Assembly: GCA_934636425.1 (NCBI GenBank)
Contig: CAKUAV010000173.1
Location: 1-5,924, forward strand
Direction of reading: 5' to 3'
DNA length: 5,924 nt
From: an uncultured Clostridia bacterium
Lineage (GTDB): Bacteria > Bacillota > Clostridia > Christensenellales > Aristaeellaceae
Below are positions 5,447 to 5,924 of the stretch, in pieces. The position numbers and the translations under genes were made by a program. The first letter of the stretch is position 1; the number at the start of each line of letters is the position of its first letter. The notes beneath the pieces are model-generated. The model was not told where the DNA came from. It saw only the letters and a program-made list of their open reading frames with translations, and did not search any database.

Positions 5447-5847
5447 TCGGTTCACGCCTGTCTTTTTTCCTCTGTCAGGAAAAAAGAGACGGCTTGCGAT
5501 ATCTTGCGTTTCTATTCCGCCGGGTCGAGATCGCCTTCGCGCGTTCTCGCGGCGCTCTTCGGTTATCTGCCTTTGTGGGTTCACTTCGGGTTTGTGCGTT
5601 TCTTGCAGGCGATCCCGACGGGGTTGCCGGGGACGCGAGGAACGAGAGAACGGGGCTGGCGGCGCGGCTTTTGTGCGCTTTTGCGCAATCGCATTGGCTT
5701 TGAGGCGTTTTCCGCGGGGAGTACGCTGGGGCTGCGCGCCCCAGACTGCGCCAAAGAGTCAAAAGTGGAAGCCGCACTGCGGCCTCTCTGGACTCTCTTC
5801 ATGGGGCTGGTCGAGTGGCTAAGTGCGCTTTACGCGGCGTTTTGCCT
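5447..5847. repeat. Right tandem repeat, unit B (401 bp, most complete)
   Basis: This unit has the same order of modules as unit A but retains the full GC hairpin (CTGGGGC 5726-5732 with GCCCCAG 5738-5744) and the following GACTGCGCCAAAGAGTC. Positions 5717-5760 are identical to 301-344 in the left array. After GAGTC it carries AAAAGTGGAAGCCGCACTGC, where the left units have TTCGACTC, before both rejoin at CTCTCTGGACTCTCTTCA. The unit therefore appears to be a mosaic of a private 5' part and a half shared with the left array. No gene is seen. Confidence 0.9.
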
Positions 5848-5924
5848 TCGGTTCACGCCTGTCTTTTTTCCTTTGTCAGGAAAAAAGAGACGGCTTGCGG
5901 GATGTTGCGTTTCTATTCCGCCGG
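5848..5924. repeat. Right tandem repeat, unit C (cut by window edge)
   Basis: The first 77 bp of a third unit match unit A almost base for base, including the loop TTGTC of the T/A hairpin and GGCTTGCGGGATGTTGCG, whereas unit B has CTGTC and GCGATATC at those places. The array therefore extends past the window, and its units are not simply ordered by similarity to the neighbour. Confidence 0.9.

Noticed and set aside
4525..5703. 392-residue open frame on the plus strand across the right repeats
   Set aside because: It starts at a TTG without a ribosome site and is dominated by Arg, Leu, Ala and Gly. Its internal peptide repeat comes from the DNA repeat: the first period, 372 bp, happens to be a multiple of three, while the next, 401 bp, is not. 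The underlying conservation is in hairpins, not codons.

Overview
The window holds one complete three-gene operon on the minus strand, set between two blocks of non-coding repeat DNA. The operon reads right to left: an LplB/YteP-type permease (4230-3289), an LplC/YtcP-type permease (3273-2350) and a large family 1 extracellular solute-binding protein (2275-575). Together they form the membrane and capture parts of a CUT1-type ABC importer for an oligosaccharide or modified sugar. No ATPase gene is present; relatives of this subfamily usually borrow a shared MsmX-like ATPase encoded elsewhere. The substrate cannot be read from the sequence, because no glycosidase, lyase or regulator gene lies in the window.

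Every gene has a strong Shine-Dalgarno site. Ahead of the first gene is a near-consensus sigma-A promoter (TTGACA, 17 bp, TAGAAT) with three short palindromes on or beside it. A perfect 12-bp stem-loop about 115 bp past the last stop is the likely terminator. GC-rich coding DNA, strong AAGGAGG-type ribosome sites, an AT-rich promoter island and this transporter subfamily suggest a GC-rich Firmicute, probably an uncultured gut Clostridia. That assignment is inference.

Left flank (1-400): three head-to-tail copies of a unit of about 152 bp, the first cut by the window edge and the third ending part-way. Right flank: 4405-5074 is GC-rich DNA with no credible gene. From 5075 to the window end lie two full copies and the start of a third of a larger unit (372 and 401 bp). 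Left and right units share a core, including 44 identical bases in the same orientation (301-344 and 5717-5760), so the operon sits between direct repeats about 5.4 kb apart.

The repeats are the most unusual part of the window. They carry several stem-loops, and in two of these the paired bases change together between copies: a T:A to C:G change plus a matched extra G and C in the left-type hairpin, and an A:T to T:A swap in a long-range stem of the right unit. This suggests selection on a folded RNA or single-stranded DNA, although few copies are visible. Long open frames crossing the repeats, and those antisense to the operon, look spurious.
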